Source: Tubulanus polymorphus (lineage: Eukaryota; Nemertea; Palaeonemertea; Tubulaniformes; Tubulanidae). From it: a DNA stretch of 64,000 bases. Numbering within the stretch: position 1 is the first letter of the stretch; each line of letters begins with the position of its first letter. The translations under genes and the position numbers were made by a program. Shown here piece by piece: positions 9,701-24,700 of the stretch. The DNA lies in the NCBI RefSeq assembly GCF_964204645.1, contig NC_134029.1, positions 21,594,450 to 21,658,449 on the forward strand, written 5' to 3'. Under the pieces are notes generated by a model. It saw only the letters and a list, made by a program, of their open reading frames with translations. It had not been told where the DNA came from and ran no database searches.

Positions 9701-12700
9701 GAGCGAGCGCATAGCAATTCATACCCCGCAACAAACATCTTCCAGCGTCGATGAGGATGTCATCTCTATTCGACGGAAGCAGTTGCCATGGATACAGTCG
9801 TTGAAATTCAGCAAAAATAACAACCTGTTGTAGTTAAGCGTTGGTGTAAATAGCTGAGATGATGTCTACGCGGCTGTCTGCTGCGGCGGTGGCGATGGTG
9901 TAATCGGTTTCATCAATCAACCATCAGTCATTGGCTGTAGCTGATCACCGTCGAACCGTCTCTTCGGTTAACCTACTATTACTACTACTACTACTGAGCC
10001 TCTGTACTATCATCAGGTATGACTTACTTACTTTTTGTCTCGTGTCTAGACGGATGAAATCATGTATATATAGAATTCATTAATTTCGTTAGGTCGTCGT
10101 CGCTCGAGGCTTTTATATCTTTTATATCGGCTGTTGTGCTATTGTGTTTATATGCGTTGGTATTCGTGGTTGTTAATCGCATTAGTCGGATACCCGTGCG
10201 GGTAATCCCGCCGCGGAAAAAAAATCTGCCGAAGTTTGCGTTTCTAAATTTAGACACGTACGCGCGCGCGGTGTTGACGATAGTAGCGGGCGTATTTATA
10301 AAATCTACGAGAGCATTTTATTGTTATGAACTTGATTATCGCCTGCGTTTGTTGTCGTTCTATATTCGGACGCAGAGTTCAACGCGGTTGTTATTGTGAT
10401 CAGGGGGTGACGTCGCGCGGTATTGTTTCGGTGAATTCCGTCATCTCGCCGGAGCAGACCGCGACGCGAGATGCGATAGGTTACCGTGACAGCTGTTTTT
10501 CTATTGTTAGTATCGACGGTGGTCGAAGCCCCAGCTGTCCGCGCGATACGAGTCAGTATATCTATTGTCTGCCCGACGATTGTGACGGATTTCTAATCAT
10601 CGCGAAGAATATCTCGCGTTGCGGTTGTTATATGGATATTTTATGTGATTTTCGGAAATATCGTCTTTTAGGTAAGCCGCGATAAATCAAGCCTCCAGAC
10701 GGGCATCTTGGATCTGACTATGACTACTATTTGAGGGTAGTTTCTTCCCTTTTAAAGAACCTTCTCTCAAAACTGCTGAAAATAATCGTAAAATCGGGAT
10801 AATGTCTTGTACATTTTCAATTAAACTTTTTTTGATGTCGAATTATTCTGATTGGTGGTGTAAACGAGATATCAGGTACAAGTAGACTGCTGATTTTACT
10901 CCGCAGTTGAGGAGAGAGGGTTCAATCTAAGGACAGTCGAGATGAAGTCTTGTCATTGAAATCAGTCTCAGTTGACGCAATCAGTTATTATTGTGCCGTC
11001 CAAGTCATCTTTATGTCCATCTGTTACAAATGGACAATGTTGGTTTGCGCATAGGGTTCGTGTATTGATTAGTTGTCTGTCTGTTGAGGATTGTTGTTAC
11101 TAACTGGTGTATATAGTAACACACCGACTGCTGTATCCTGATAGTATTGATCTAGTGCAGATTGAATTAGGCTTCAGTCGTCTGTCAATCTGTTTAGCTT
11201 CCTCCTTATGCGCGTTATCCGCGTCTGATACCGTAATTGATCTGAAACGTGTCGAGGAGAGACATTTCCGTGGATATGTGATGTGTCGCGTATTTTCGTG
11301 CCGTTGTTGTGCATCAAACATTTTCAAAGTGTCACGTCTTCAGACAGGAGCGGCTTCACATTGCGTGAGCGGATGTGAAAAATAAAAACCCGATTCAGGA
11401 AGATTACTCACGAGGTCTTAACAACTTATTTCTTGTTTTCACTGGATATCTTGCAAAACCTTCAATTAGTCGATAGGTTATCATGGGAAAATGTAACGCC
11501 TGGTGTGGGATGTTTTTACTTTCGCGCGGAGAGGAGAGAGTCCGTGTAGCAAAAACTGTGTAATTAATCAGGAATTTACCTGTATAGCCAGTATATACCT
11601 GTTATTCTTGGCAGACTGTGTATATGTTCGTGTTCGTTTGTCTGCGGTGTCTCGGTTGTTGCTAAATACACCCTTCAACCCTTTTTTTTTTCTATCCGAC
11701 AAATTTCTTGGAAACATTGATGTATCATTGGAAAAATACCGCGCGCGGTTGAAACCGCTTGTGGTTTAGGGAAACCAGATTTTGTATATGTTTTGTTTGA
11801 TGATCCGGCGTCTGAAAACAGTTGGGTTTTTTTTTTCAGGCGACTAATCGAAAATTGAAGTAACTCGAGAACTTTAGTTCGAATATAGACTCGTCGTAAA
11901 TGAAGACCCTTGATCTTAGTTTCAGCAACCCCTGTATCTCAGTCCTGGGTCTCAATCGCGTATTGTGAAAAAAGTGTATAATGCACACGATGCAGGGAAA
12001 TGCAGAAACAGGAAACATAAATATGTTTAACAGCATTTCCCTGCGTTGTCTGCATTTATGAGAAATGAGATGTTTTCGATGTTTCCGAGATGTTTTCTAT
12101 GTTTCCGAGATGTTTGATTCTGTGTTTCCATGTTTCCCAGTGTCATGTACATTAGGCTTTTGAGGGAACTCGGATAACGCTTGCTGTTTTTATGTTTCTA
12201 CAGTAAATGTTTTTTATGTTTCAGGTTGTTGACGAAGATAAAGACAACAACAAAGACAATATGAGATTCCGAGAAGGATTAGTGCCCGTCGTCGGTCAAA
12301 GCGTCTGGAATAATAAACAAGTAGAAGAACTAATCCTACAAGATGAAGACGTCGCCAACTTGGCCGAGTCGTTGTCGATCGAGAACAACGCGCCGCCTCG
12401 TAAAGTCGAACTGCCCCCTGGTGGCGAGTTACAAGAGATCGACGAGGAGGACCTGGCCGCGTTGTTGCCGGATATGGATAATTCCGATTCGGTCGGATTC
12501 AGTTTCGATTCGAGCGTACAAGCGGAGGATGCGGACGCCGTCGTCAAACAATCGGACGATTTAATCGATGAAAAAGCGGAGGATTCCGATTTAACGTTCA
12601 ATACGGGAAAAACGACCGAACCGGAGTCCTGTTCTAGTCGGTCTTATATACATTCCAGTATGGCGGTGGCGGCGAAGACTTTACCTGAAAATCACGATAC

Positions 12701-15700
12701 GTCGAACCGATCTCCGGATAGTTGCGTCGTGAACTCGAATACGAGTGGACTGTCTCCTAATCCCTGTGATACCACGCAATCATTAGACTCGTCGGTGGCC
12801 GCGAGCGTTTTACCGTCGCGCTCGGCTGAATCTCCGCCCGCGAAAAAACGTCCGCGCGGCCGCCCGCGTAAACACTCGATCGCGAAACCTATCGAGCGCC
12901 ACCGTACGCCGCATGTCGAGGCGGATAGTTTGAATAGTTCGCCGCGTTGTAACGATCTCGTTCATAGTACGTCGCAAAACGAAACTGATTCGTTCGCGGT
13001 GGCGCCACCGCCGTCCGGAAAACAACGCTCGAAAACGCCGACGTCATCGGCTGCGAGCGTCAGCGATAATCATATCTCCAGCACGGTCGATAATATATTC
13101 GATCGCATGTACCCGGCGAGCAGCTCGACGACGAACGATCATCATCGACGGCGCCACCTACAGGAGAACGACGACCGCGCGAGCTGCGGCTCGAAACGCG
13201 AACACCGCAAAGTGACGTTGAGTTCGTTCGTGAAAGATTCGATGGTTTCGTCGTTGTTGAAAAAACGACGCGGACGCCCGCCGAAACAGACGCGGACGTC
13301 GACGGAAACGAGCGTCGCCGGTTCGGAGGAGGTGAACGTATCGTCGTCGACGGACGGACGGTCGACGTCGATATCGTCGGGCTCGTCGTTTTTTAAACTC
13401 GATCGTAAACCGAAATCGAACGAAGACGACGATATTTATCAGATCGTTCAAAAAGTGAAAGATTCGATCAGTTCGCAGTTCGATTCCGTCGACGATCACG
13501 ATTTCGACAACGGCGCCGGCGGCGATAAGGACGCTTCGGTCGTACGGTCGGAATCGTCGCGGTTGTTAGGTTGCGACGTCGTCGACGTGCCGAAATTAGA
13601 CATCGTCGAAATCGAACGTTTAACCGAGAACGACGCTGTTAACGGCGGCGACGATCGGAAAATACGAAATAATAAAAACGCGGATAAACCGAAACCGAAG
13701 TATAAGCCGAAAGTACACGTTATGATGCGACATCGAAAACGTCGCAAACGAAAACCGAAAATATCGACAGAAGTCGAAGATACCGCGGCGACGTTACCGG
13801 TGGAGACGGATTATAAACAATCGGCAGATCGTAACGTTACTGAGAATAATAGTATTATTTTAGCGTCTGAAAACGAAAATGCGGCGACGTTAGACGAAAA
13901 AGAAGATCCTAGTAGAAGCCCGTGCAGTACGAAAATACAACAAGAACCGTCGGTGCCCGCATCTGTTCCTAGTGGTATTAGATCTATGCAAGACGACGTT
14001 ACGATTCTCGACGATACGGAAATATCTGATAAATTATGCGAGATAAGCTCGTCGACGAGTTCGCAGTTTACGTCGTCGTCGTCAATCTGCGATTCCCCGG
14101 TCGAAAAATCGAAAAGTTTGAGCGTCAACCTCCCGGCTGAAGCGATTCGAAAAGGCGACGATACGCCGCGTGCTGACGTTAAAGATACCGGGTTCCTCGA
14201 TTTAGGGAATAGTTACGAGTCGTTTAAGGATAAGAACGTCGCCAGCAGCGGTCGAAGTCCGCGCTCGTGCGAAAGCGTTTGTAGTTCTAGTACGTTTAAC
14301 GAATCAAAATCTCGCGTAGTTGTCGACGAAGGAGCGGATTACGCGGCTAGTAAAAATACCGGATCTTACGGTTACCCGGTGTTGAATATCTGTACGAAAA
14401 ATCATCAGCACCATCGGAAAAAAATCAAGCCGAAATTATTGAAATCCAAACACAGGAATATAATCGATCCCGTTCTGTTGGAAGACGTTCACGAAGTAAC
14501 GTCGGCGTTCGACGGTTTGTTGATCGGTGAATCTAGGTCGCCGTCTGCTCCGACCGAGCTGTCCGAGTTGCCGGATATATTCCAACAGAAGACGTTCATC
14601 GTCAGTCGACGACGGCGAGAATATCTGTCGGCAAAAACAATCAAACGCGATTACAAACACGTGAAAGATCAGGAGCTGCGATTGCAAGAGAAACTGCGAC
14701 GAAATCGTAAAGATTCGTCGTTGAAACGAAAACGTTCGTCGGAGAATCGCGCCAGCGACGACGACGCGGGAAGCGATCCGTTAACCAGTCCGGAAAGTTC
14801 AACGTCGGCGTCGGTCGATAAAGAGCATTGTTTGCCGTTGAAAAAACGTCATAAGTTCATCATGTCGTCAGACGGCGAAGGAGAACCGCGAAAACCAGGA
14901 CGACCGAGGAAGATCACCTCTAGTAAGCCTCTCTACACAGCATTTCAGAAAATATGATACAACGGCTTTAATTTGTAATTCTAAATAATTAACCCTTTCA
15001 GTACTACACCCAAAGGTGCTGGAGATAATTTTAAAATTTAAAAGAATTCCACCCTAATGCTTTGAATATTGGGCATAAGAGTCCATGTATACACCGCATT
15101 GAGGTGAAGATGCACTGAAAGGGTTAAGACGATATCTTAAAAATCTTATTGAGTATTTATCAAGTATAGGATGTCCACTCAAGCACGACTGTGTTTAGAC
15201 AAAAGCCAGTCTATATAATTTTCTGAAACACACTAGTAATTTTGTCTTGATTCATTTCAATTATAAGAACTAGATGATTATTAGATGATTTTATTGTGCT
15301 ATTTATTTCAGGTCATGAAAAGTCTTCGAAGACCGAGTCATCGACCGATGATAGAAATATGGACGATAAAAACACTAGCAGTCCGGATATACCGATTAAA
15401 AGACCGAGAGGCCGTCCTCCTAAATGTAAATCAAGCTATCACGATAGCTTGTTAGCTTACAACAAACGTGGCCGCAAACCGAAATGGTGGCACGATCAAA
15501 AAGCTTTGGAAATGATGAAAAAGACTACTCCTTCGAGGCCAGTCGGTCGGCCAAAAAAATCAACTCCAAAAGATGAGGTTAAAGACGGCGGCAATAAAAA
15601 GGAGTTGATCTGTTCATCGACGCAAACAGACACGGACGAGATATTCGTATCGGAAGACTGGAGATCGATTGCGGAGGCGGCCGTTCGAATTGTGTCGAGT

Positions 15701-18700
15701 AGCTCGGACGCGAGCGCCGATCCGAGTCCGCGCGATTCGAAGAAAAAACTCGCCACCGATCATATCAAACGTTTCCAATCGGAGTTCGAACAGTTCTTGT
15801 CGAAAAATAAACAAACGTTAAACGCGATGGCCAGTCCGCAGAAAACGCAAATTCAAAGTTTGTTTTCGTCGTTGCGGCAGACGACGACTAAAGAAGCGGC
15901 GCCACCTACGAAACAATCGTCGTGTCGAAATCTATTCGACAATCACGTTTTCGGCGAATTGAAGTTCAAAAGCGTTTCAAATGATCGGAGGGATGTGTCA
16001 TCCGAGGGTACTGTTTGCGTTAATGACTCGTTGCATTCGTCCTCAGATAAAGCTGCTGCTGCTGTTGCTGCTGCAAATGACGATAACTGTGAAAAGTGCG
16101 AAAAACTACAAGAGCCGCCGAAATATCGCAAACAGAAGAAATCAAAACCAAAATCTGAAACGAAAGAAAAATTGATCGCGAACAATCCTAAGAAACGGCC
16201 GAGAGGACGACCGCCGTCCAAGTTAAAGAAATACAGTAAAAAGACGCATATGGATGTGAAAGGTCGTAAATTGATCAAACATTCGCGAAAAAACGTCATG
16301 CCCTTACTTTCATCGGTGATCGACGACGTACTGGCGAAGGCGGATGATACTCACCTGCCAGAGGACAGTTCTGATTATTCGAGCGACGACGGCGACGCGG
16401 CCGAGAATCGAGAATATCGACCGCTGCCGAAATCTGAACGCAAACGAAAATCGTCGTCGCCTCCGATGAAAATCATCCGCAAAAAATATCGCAAATTAAA
16501 CCAAGAGTAAGTTGAAAATAATCGATTGAGTTGATTGATGTCGTTGTCTATGAAGTTATAAGACTCCCAATATGATGGTCTTACAAAAAAATCTGAACTT
16601 AACCTGACATTTCGGATCAGATCATATTTCACCTTCTTCAGAGATTAAATTGTAATGAAATTTTAAATGATTCTAAACATTTTAAAAACGAATCTATGAA
16701 GTTGGATATGAAGTAATCAATACGAAATATCCGGTTAACAGATTTTGTTGTTAGATCTTCGATCGGTGTCCTGTTTTACGGGAAAAAAATTAGAATTTAT
16801 TAAGGTTTACTGAAGTAAACAAACTACTGTCGATATCCAGGGGTCCTTAGTTGGTTTCAACTGGTCTTTGAACGTTGTCGCGGCCGTCTCAAAAGCTATT
16901 GATCACGAACCGTGTTGACATTTAAATGAAGACAACAAAGTATTGCCTAGGTGTGATGAAAAAAGAATGATATTAAAGGTTATCGGCTCGCGAGGTCACG
17001 ATTTGTATATTTTTAAGTTTCCCGGAAGGTACCGAGTAGTTTTATCCGCGTTATTGAATTTTAGTTGCCGTCTGAAAAGGTGTGGCTGCTCAAAGTTACC
17101 CGGGTGTCTACATTAAAATAGATTCATTGGAATTCTGCCAGTAGATGAAGCAAATAAACTGTCTTATAAAGAAAGGCAATAATACTTTAAAATATTGAGC
17201 TTTTTCGACGGGAAAACATTTGATTGCGACGTATATCGAAACAGATATATTTGATTAATGTTATACTTAGATTCCTATATAGATCTGATGTATATAGAGT
17301 CTTATATTAGCCTTATTGATCGGTGGTGCAGATGTTATCGACGTGTTTGATCAGGGTTTACCGAGAATAAATCAATGATTTCTGTTCAGTCCGAAACAGG
17401 TGCGGACTACGGTTTATTTAGAGTACAGATGAACGTGTATTGATTATTTTATGTTTTTTTTTTTCGAAATTTCAGATTGTCGTCTGCCGTGAACTACCGC
17501 GCGATTAACAAACGAGAGCCGCGTAAACGATACCAACGTGCCGGTATCTACTCCGATACGTTCAAACGCGAAGAGTTAGTATTCGGATCATCGTTTCCCT
17601 GACAACCCGACAGACAATACGTTATTTATATCTATCCGAATGTTTGATAGGGTTTGCGTTAAAACAGTATTCACCACTTACTTATAAAGTACCGGGATAT
17701 ACATAACAATTGTCTGATTGGCATTTGTTATTGTAATAGTTGAAGTAGTTGTTGAATGTGGCTTTCCATGGAAGACAAGATAAGCATCCTTCAAACATCC
17801 CGACACTGGCTGAGCTATTCTTTGAAGCTCATTAATTCGATAGTTTTTACAGTTTTACCGATAACTTCGTTGATACAAAGCACCCACTAGCCAAATCAAA
17901 ATGCTCATAATGCTTTTACTCAAAAAACATGGAAGCATCCAGGAATGAAGAATAGGGGGTCCAAGACTTGCTAGGCCTAGTTTTATATGTACATGGTACA
18001 TGACAGTTGGCGCCGTTAGGGTAAAACCTTAAGGGAGCTTGCCCCAAGAAAATTTGAAATATGGATTATTTTCTGAGCATCTAGAATGATTCCAAGGCAA
18101 AATGACAGCAACAATTTGCCACTGTAAATTTCGGGTTGTAAAGATGTTATCTTGGCAAGGAATAGGGGGGCCCAGATTGAGGCTGAAACTCAAGAATTTG
18201 ACGCTTTATCCCCTTCGGAAAAAGTCGCGTAGATTCTCACGCTTGTATTTATCGTATTGCAGGCCTCAGAGAGTGTTAGATATCGGAAAAAATGTCAAAC
18301 CATTATACGATCCATCAGAGCATCCGCATGGCTTACTCCCGTTACCGGTTCATATGGGTCATTACATGTTCAAGAAAAAATCACGCGAATTTCATTTGCC
18401 ATATGATATCTGGTGGCAACATGAACAAGGTCTGGTACGTATCAATTACACGCGGTAATGGGATCCGTATTTTTAAAACATAACCATCCTGAAAGATGAG
18501 AGATTTGTGACTGTTTGTTTGTGAATTTTTCTTCAGTTGAATAAAAATGCGAAACCATCCGCTCCGAAATATCGACGCCTTAAAAACAGTAAGTATTCAT
18601 CGATTAACCACGCAATAGAAAAAAATGAGTTTTCGAAAAATGTGTTTTCTGTTTTCATAAAAACTCCCGGCCCGGTTTTATGCTGGTATCATCTTTAACC

Positions 18701-21700
18701 TGCGGGGCTAACTCGGTTTATTTTCAATTGAACTAACCCCCGGTTAAAGATATAAAACTGGGCCCAGGTGCTTGCGTATTATAATTGCATGTTTACTTTG
18801 TGTTTTGTTAGATGTGTATGTTGATGTGAAACCGAACTGTAAATACGAGCCACACCCATGTCAATGCGTCAAACCAACTGAGCCCGACGCTATTGGTTGT
18901 ATCGACGATGATTGCCACAACAGGTACGTACATCGATCGATCGACCGACCGTTGGAATCGTTCATCTGTCAATCATTCAAATCAATCCGTATTCTCCGTT
19001 TTTAGAATGGTCTACACGGAATGTCCGATTAATATGTGTCCGTGCGAGGAGAAATGCGGAAATCAACGAATCGCTAAATTTCAGTGGGCGCCGCAACTCG
19101 AGAAATTTCAAACTAAAGACCGCGGAATCGGCATCCGAACTAAAGCTTCTATTAAAACAGGTATTTGCCTCGTTATAGTTAGTGCCAGCGAAATGCCGAT
19201 CTGAAGCTCTGCTGCTAAAACGTTCGTTAAAGATAACCGGCTGATGAATACCATAGTAACAACAGGGTCCAGTTCCACAGTTCCGAGTTAAGATTTAAAT
19301 CTGAGTTAACTCATCGAGAATGAACTACCCGGGTCCAGTTCCACAGTTCTGAGCTTTGACTTAAGATTTGACTCTGAGTTAACTCATCGAGAATGAACTA
19401 CCCGGGCCCAGTTCCACAGTTCTGAGCTTTGACTTAAGATTTGACTCTGAGTTACCTCATTGAAAATTAACTAACTTTAACTCAAGAGTTAACTCTAACT
19501 CACAACTGTGGAACTGGGTCCCGGTAATTAAGTCAGAGTTAACTCTATCTCACAACTGTGGAACTGGGTCCAGAGTTTTTAATTGTCACTACGTTAACTC
19601 TGACAAACTTTCGAGCAACTAGCCCCTACGTACTTCCTAAATGTCTCCTCTTTTCAAACTATAACTCTCGGCAACGAACGATGTAGTTTCGATCTCTGTT
19701 GTTTTAGGTTCGTATATTTTGGAGTATGTCGGCGAAGTGGTCAGCGAGCAAGAGTTTCGTCGACGTATGATGACCGAATACACGTCCGAATGTCACCATT
19801 ATTGTCTCGATTTGGACAGCGGTATGGTCATAGACGGTTACAGAATGGGCAGCATAGGTAGATTCGTGAATCATTCGTGTCAACCGAATTCAGAAATGCA
19901 GAAATGGTAAGTGTTGGTGAACCGAGTTATACGGGGAGGGGGGCTTTTAATCTTATATTTTGACATTTCTGTAGATTAGACAGTTAGATCTGTAAAACAG
20001 TTTATTTTCCTGACCGTTTCGAGGCTTTAACTTAGCCCCATCATCGGAGGAACAAAAACTATTAAAACTGATCGGGGCTTAGTTAAAGCCTCAAAACTGT
20101 CAGGAAAATAAACTGTTTTACAGATCTAACTGTGGGTTTTTATTTGTTAACTCTACACTGAGATAGATATCAGTTAATTGCAGTCATTTCTGTATTTGTT
20201 TATTTAATTTAGGCAAGTGAATGGTCAATATCGTATCGGATTGTTCGCGCTGTGCGATATCCCGGCGAATTCTGAGTTAACTTACGACTACAATTTCCAT
20301 TCCTTCAACTTGGACGCTCAGGTACGCTAGTGATTGCGATATGAACTCTTCTATGGCTAATGACTGTTTCAACGTGGTTCATAGCTCAGTCAGTTTTAGT
20401 AGTACCTACCTGATATTAGTGTTGATATTAAATGACTGGTACAAATGTGAGCAGCTGTACTTGATCCATTTTATACCTATTGAAGGATTGCTAAAAAATC
20501 TCCTTTTAATGGAGTTGAATAGAGAAAAGTCACTACCAAAACTGTTATGGCACCTGATGCCCTTTCAAACAAGTTGAAATAGACAGTGAGTCGATTCTTT
20601 AGTAGAGATGATGTCAATTCGTTATTACTCTTTGAATTACAGCAAGAATGTAAATGCGGCAGCACGCAGTGTCGCGGCGTAGTCGGCGGTCGAACGAAAC
20701 GCGTCAACGGTCAACCGAAAGAAAAGTCGAAATCCGCCGATACGAAACTGACCGATAAACGCAAGTCGAAGTCGAAATTGAAAAAACTCAAAAAGGACAA
20801 AGAGCAGGTGATTATTACTTTCTGAGAACGGAATTCTTGTACTTCACATGGCCTACTCTGTCATAGTTCGGTACAACTGCATTTAATGATATTGCTGATA
20901 GTTGGAAAATCGGACTAGTTCCATGGAATTTCTAGGTCTTGAATTTTTCAGTTCATTTCCCTAATAGAATCTCTCTCCAAGGCCAGATTTTAGAATCAGA
21001 TACTCGCCAAATATTTTATCCCTATGAGTCTGAAATAAAGTAAATAACATTCCCTAAGTCGACGATGTCGTATAGTTGCCTGGTTGGTTAGTTTCTCCCT
21101 GAAAGATAATCCTTTATAGAAAGCATCGTGGATTTTAATTTTCATACATTGAATTTTTTCTATAAATCTCCCTGAACCTGACTTACTCATAGTTGGATGT
21201 ATTTTGCTGGTCCAAGTTTAATTTTCATGCGTCCGTTATTTCAGTGTGAATCGACGTCGATGCCGTCGTATTTTACGCCGATGAAACCGTTGTCTCATCG
21301 TGAACAATGCTTCATACAGAAACACGGCGTCTGCTTGTTGCGCAATCTCGAGAAAGTTCGTCGTATCCGACAACGTTTACTGAAAACGCAAGAAAAACAA
21401 CCAGACGACGATGATTTCATCCGAGACAAAGAAAAAGGTTCGTTCCGTCGGGAGCTGCTGATTGTTCCCGATCTTCAGCATTTTGTTACTATTCTATAAT
21501 GAGAAATACTGATGTGATTTGTTTGATATTGTACAAAATTGTGAAAGATGTAACTGGGAGTCCTATTGATTACTAGATAATAAAAATAGAAGAATTTGGG
21601 TGTAAATTCATTAAGGCCATTTCAACAAGATATTTTGACTTTTCGGCTTTGTGATTGGGACATATATTTGAATATTTTTTCGTGACTCATTGCAAAATTT

Positions 21701-24700
21701 TACCTCGACAGAATTTATAGAGATGTTGGCAGGGAGCCCTGTCTGTCGTGAATCGCTTTAAATGTTACTAGACCACTTGCACTTTGAGTTTCAGTATGAT
21801 TATTGATAATTTACGTTTTTATTTTTAGATGCGTTTCTGTCTCAGTTTATGGCGTTGAAAACGTCGCGTTCGGTGAAAACTCGACGACTCGCGTTCGCCG
21901 AGGAGAATACAGAACTGACTCGTACGGCGAAACTAGCTCAAGTGTTTAAAGACATCTTCCAGAGATTGGCTTCGATGAAGGATGAAGATGGAAACACTAT
22001 CTGCACTCCGCTGATGGTTCTACCATCTCGGAAAAAGTGAGTATTTTCCTCCCTAACCCTTACAGTGCTTCAGTTCTACACAGCAGTACGGTATATAAAT
22101 CAGTGATGGACTTTGCTAGTACACCGCAATGTGGTGGATTGAATAGTACTGGTGATTAATATTTATCTCTATTGAAAAATTGCAGCACCTGTCAAACACA
22201 GTGAAATATAAGTAACTTAGGATATACCGTGAAGTGTAGAGGCACTATAGCAGTATGCTTATTATTCAACACAATGGGGTGGATTTTTTTAGAATTTTCA
22301 AATTATCTCCAGCACTTTGGGGTATTGATTGGTTAGCACTGAATGGGTTAATAGAAAACTGTCCTTCAGTAGTTTGTAATGACTCTGTCTTGATTTCTAT
22401 CGCAGGCATTCTGACTATTACACGATGATTAAAGAGCCGATAACTATGACGAATATCAAAGGGAAGATACTGTCCGGACAGTACAAACAAGTTGAACCAT
22501 TTGATGAAGACTTCAATAGATTATTCTCCAATGTCGAGGTTAGTTAAGACCAGTTCAAAATTAGCCATTGAAATGTCAGTGATTTCTTGGAAATGAATAT
22601 CAGGGTTTTTAAAGATCAAGAAAATCAGGGAATTCCAGATTTATTTTTTCCTTCAGAGAAAATGGAGAATTTTGAGTCCTCTTGTAAAATCAGGGAATTT
22701 TAATTTTTGGTGTCTCATTCTTGGAACCTCTTGAGAAAAAACAGCCCTGCTGATGACACCTTATGATTAAATCGGGGAATCTTTGGTCAAGGGTCTAGGA
22801 AGTATATTTGGAGTCCCTGATTCGTAAGAACCCTGGAACTCATTTTAACTAGAATCAAACTTAACTGTCCTGGATGTGAGTTTTGTCATGAAATACGGAA
22901 TTCTTTTTTACAGAAATACTGCGGTAAACGATCTCCAATGGGACTAGTTATTCAACAACTACGCGAAGTATTCAGCAACGCACGAATCGAAATGACGAAT
23001 CGTATCGAAGAGGTTCTATCGGACGGCGTTTCATCAACTCCGTCTGTTCGTTCAACGAGTAGTACACCTATTCCGACAATAGATGTCAGCGATGTGAACA
23101 GCGAACGTACTACGACTGACTCCGAGGTGTCCGAAGGTTGGTACCAGTCGAATATATGATAGCTCGGTATAAATAATGGCAAGACTTAATAAATATTTGA
23201 TGATATTCTTTTTTTGTTTTCGCAGAGTTGATGAAGAAAGATGAAGAAGACGCCGATGAAGAAGAGGAAATAATACGATGCATTTGCAATATTTATAGAG
23301 ATGAAGGGGTGATGATACAGTGCGAGAAATGTTTGGTAAGTCAAAAAATATTTCAGGTGTCATACAATCTCTATTCGCTCAGATACCCTTAACCATATTC
23401 AAACACCAAGCTGTAGGCCTATCCTTCAAAGAAACATACATGTCTTTGATTGTTATGAACTCCATCAAATAGGTGCTTTATAAGTGTCAGTTAAGCCAAG
23501 CTCAGGTCGACTTATGACCCGTCATAAAAACAGCAGTCGTACACACGAGACCGCTGATTGCTGATTCGTTTGTTTCATGATGTTAGAGCACTCGGGTTGA
23601 CTTGACTGCTTTAGATCCGATGATCTGATCGGCTCTTAGTCAACCTGAGTTAGGCTTTATTATCTTGCAAACTATAGTAATATTATATAATTTGCAAAAT
23701 ATAATTATTGAGGAAACCCGGTAATCAATCAATGATCTCTATAAAGCTCTTACCCATTTTCAAATGTTTCTCGTTAATATTGCAGCGATGGCAACATTGT
23801 GAATGTATGAAAGCCACCGGAGACGAAGAGAATTACATGTGCGAGCTATGCGACGAAAAGAAGGTAATGAGTCCGGAAATCGAGTTATCACCTCAGCCGG
23901 ACGACGCCACTCCCGGTCACGTTTACTACATGTCGTTGTTACGAGATGAATTACAGCTGAGAATCGGCGATACGGTTTACTTGATGAGAGACGGACCGCG
24001 GAATATCGACGGAAACGCGGTCAGAACTTCATATCGCGCGGCCCTGAATACCAGCCCCGATAAACTGGACGTGTTTAGAATAGAACGACTGTGGAAAGAT
24101 GAAAAGTGAGTTCCTCTCCCGATATAGAATATCTTTCGTAGTGTTATGATATGTATAGGACACCACAATAACGTAAAAGATGATATGTAGTCCAAAAATG
24201 TTTCCTCGAGCTAGTCGTTTATTCAACGTTTTTACTTTATTCTGATAGTCATCTTCAGGAATACCGATAGTTATGATACTTTCATTGGTTTCAGCTAGTA
24301 ACAAAAATCTGTATATTTTTCAGCGGAGAACGATTTGCATTGGGTCATCACTATTTACGTCCTCATGAAACATTCCATGAACCGACAAGAAAATTTTTCA
24401 CGAACGAGGTAAAATTGACTGTTGAAATGATACATGTTCTTAGATGAAAATCAGTTAAAACTTGTCCGAAACAGACTGATTGTTGAAGTGAATTTAAACT
24501 CCGGAGATAGATCGAAGTACTACTTTTGACAAATTAAGGGTATTAATGATCATTGAAAAAGGCATATTTGGAAGCATATATTAAAGATTTTGCCTTTGAA
24601 TATTTATGGATGGGTTAGGTGCATTTTACAGCTTTTTCGATTAGAAAACTTTTCCTCATCTTACCAATAATGCAAGAGAAGCTTATAAGATTCCATATAA

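Noticed and set aside
10136-10685. Two adjoining open frames (87 and 119 codons) in ASH1 intron 1
   Set aside because: No domain, no start or splice context; Cys-rich text is explained by CpG-rich TGT/TGC sequence.
12207-12224. ATG at 12207 as the start of ASH1 exon 2
   Set aside because: The ATG lies in the polypyrimidine part of the acceptor that ends at 12224; the coding start fits exon 6638-6775 by phase.
12296-14687. Several minus-strand open frames opposite ASH1 exon 2
   Set aside because: They are shadows of the strong codon bias of the sense exon; their Arg/Ser-rich peptides carry no domain.
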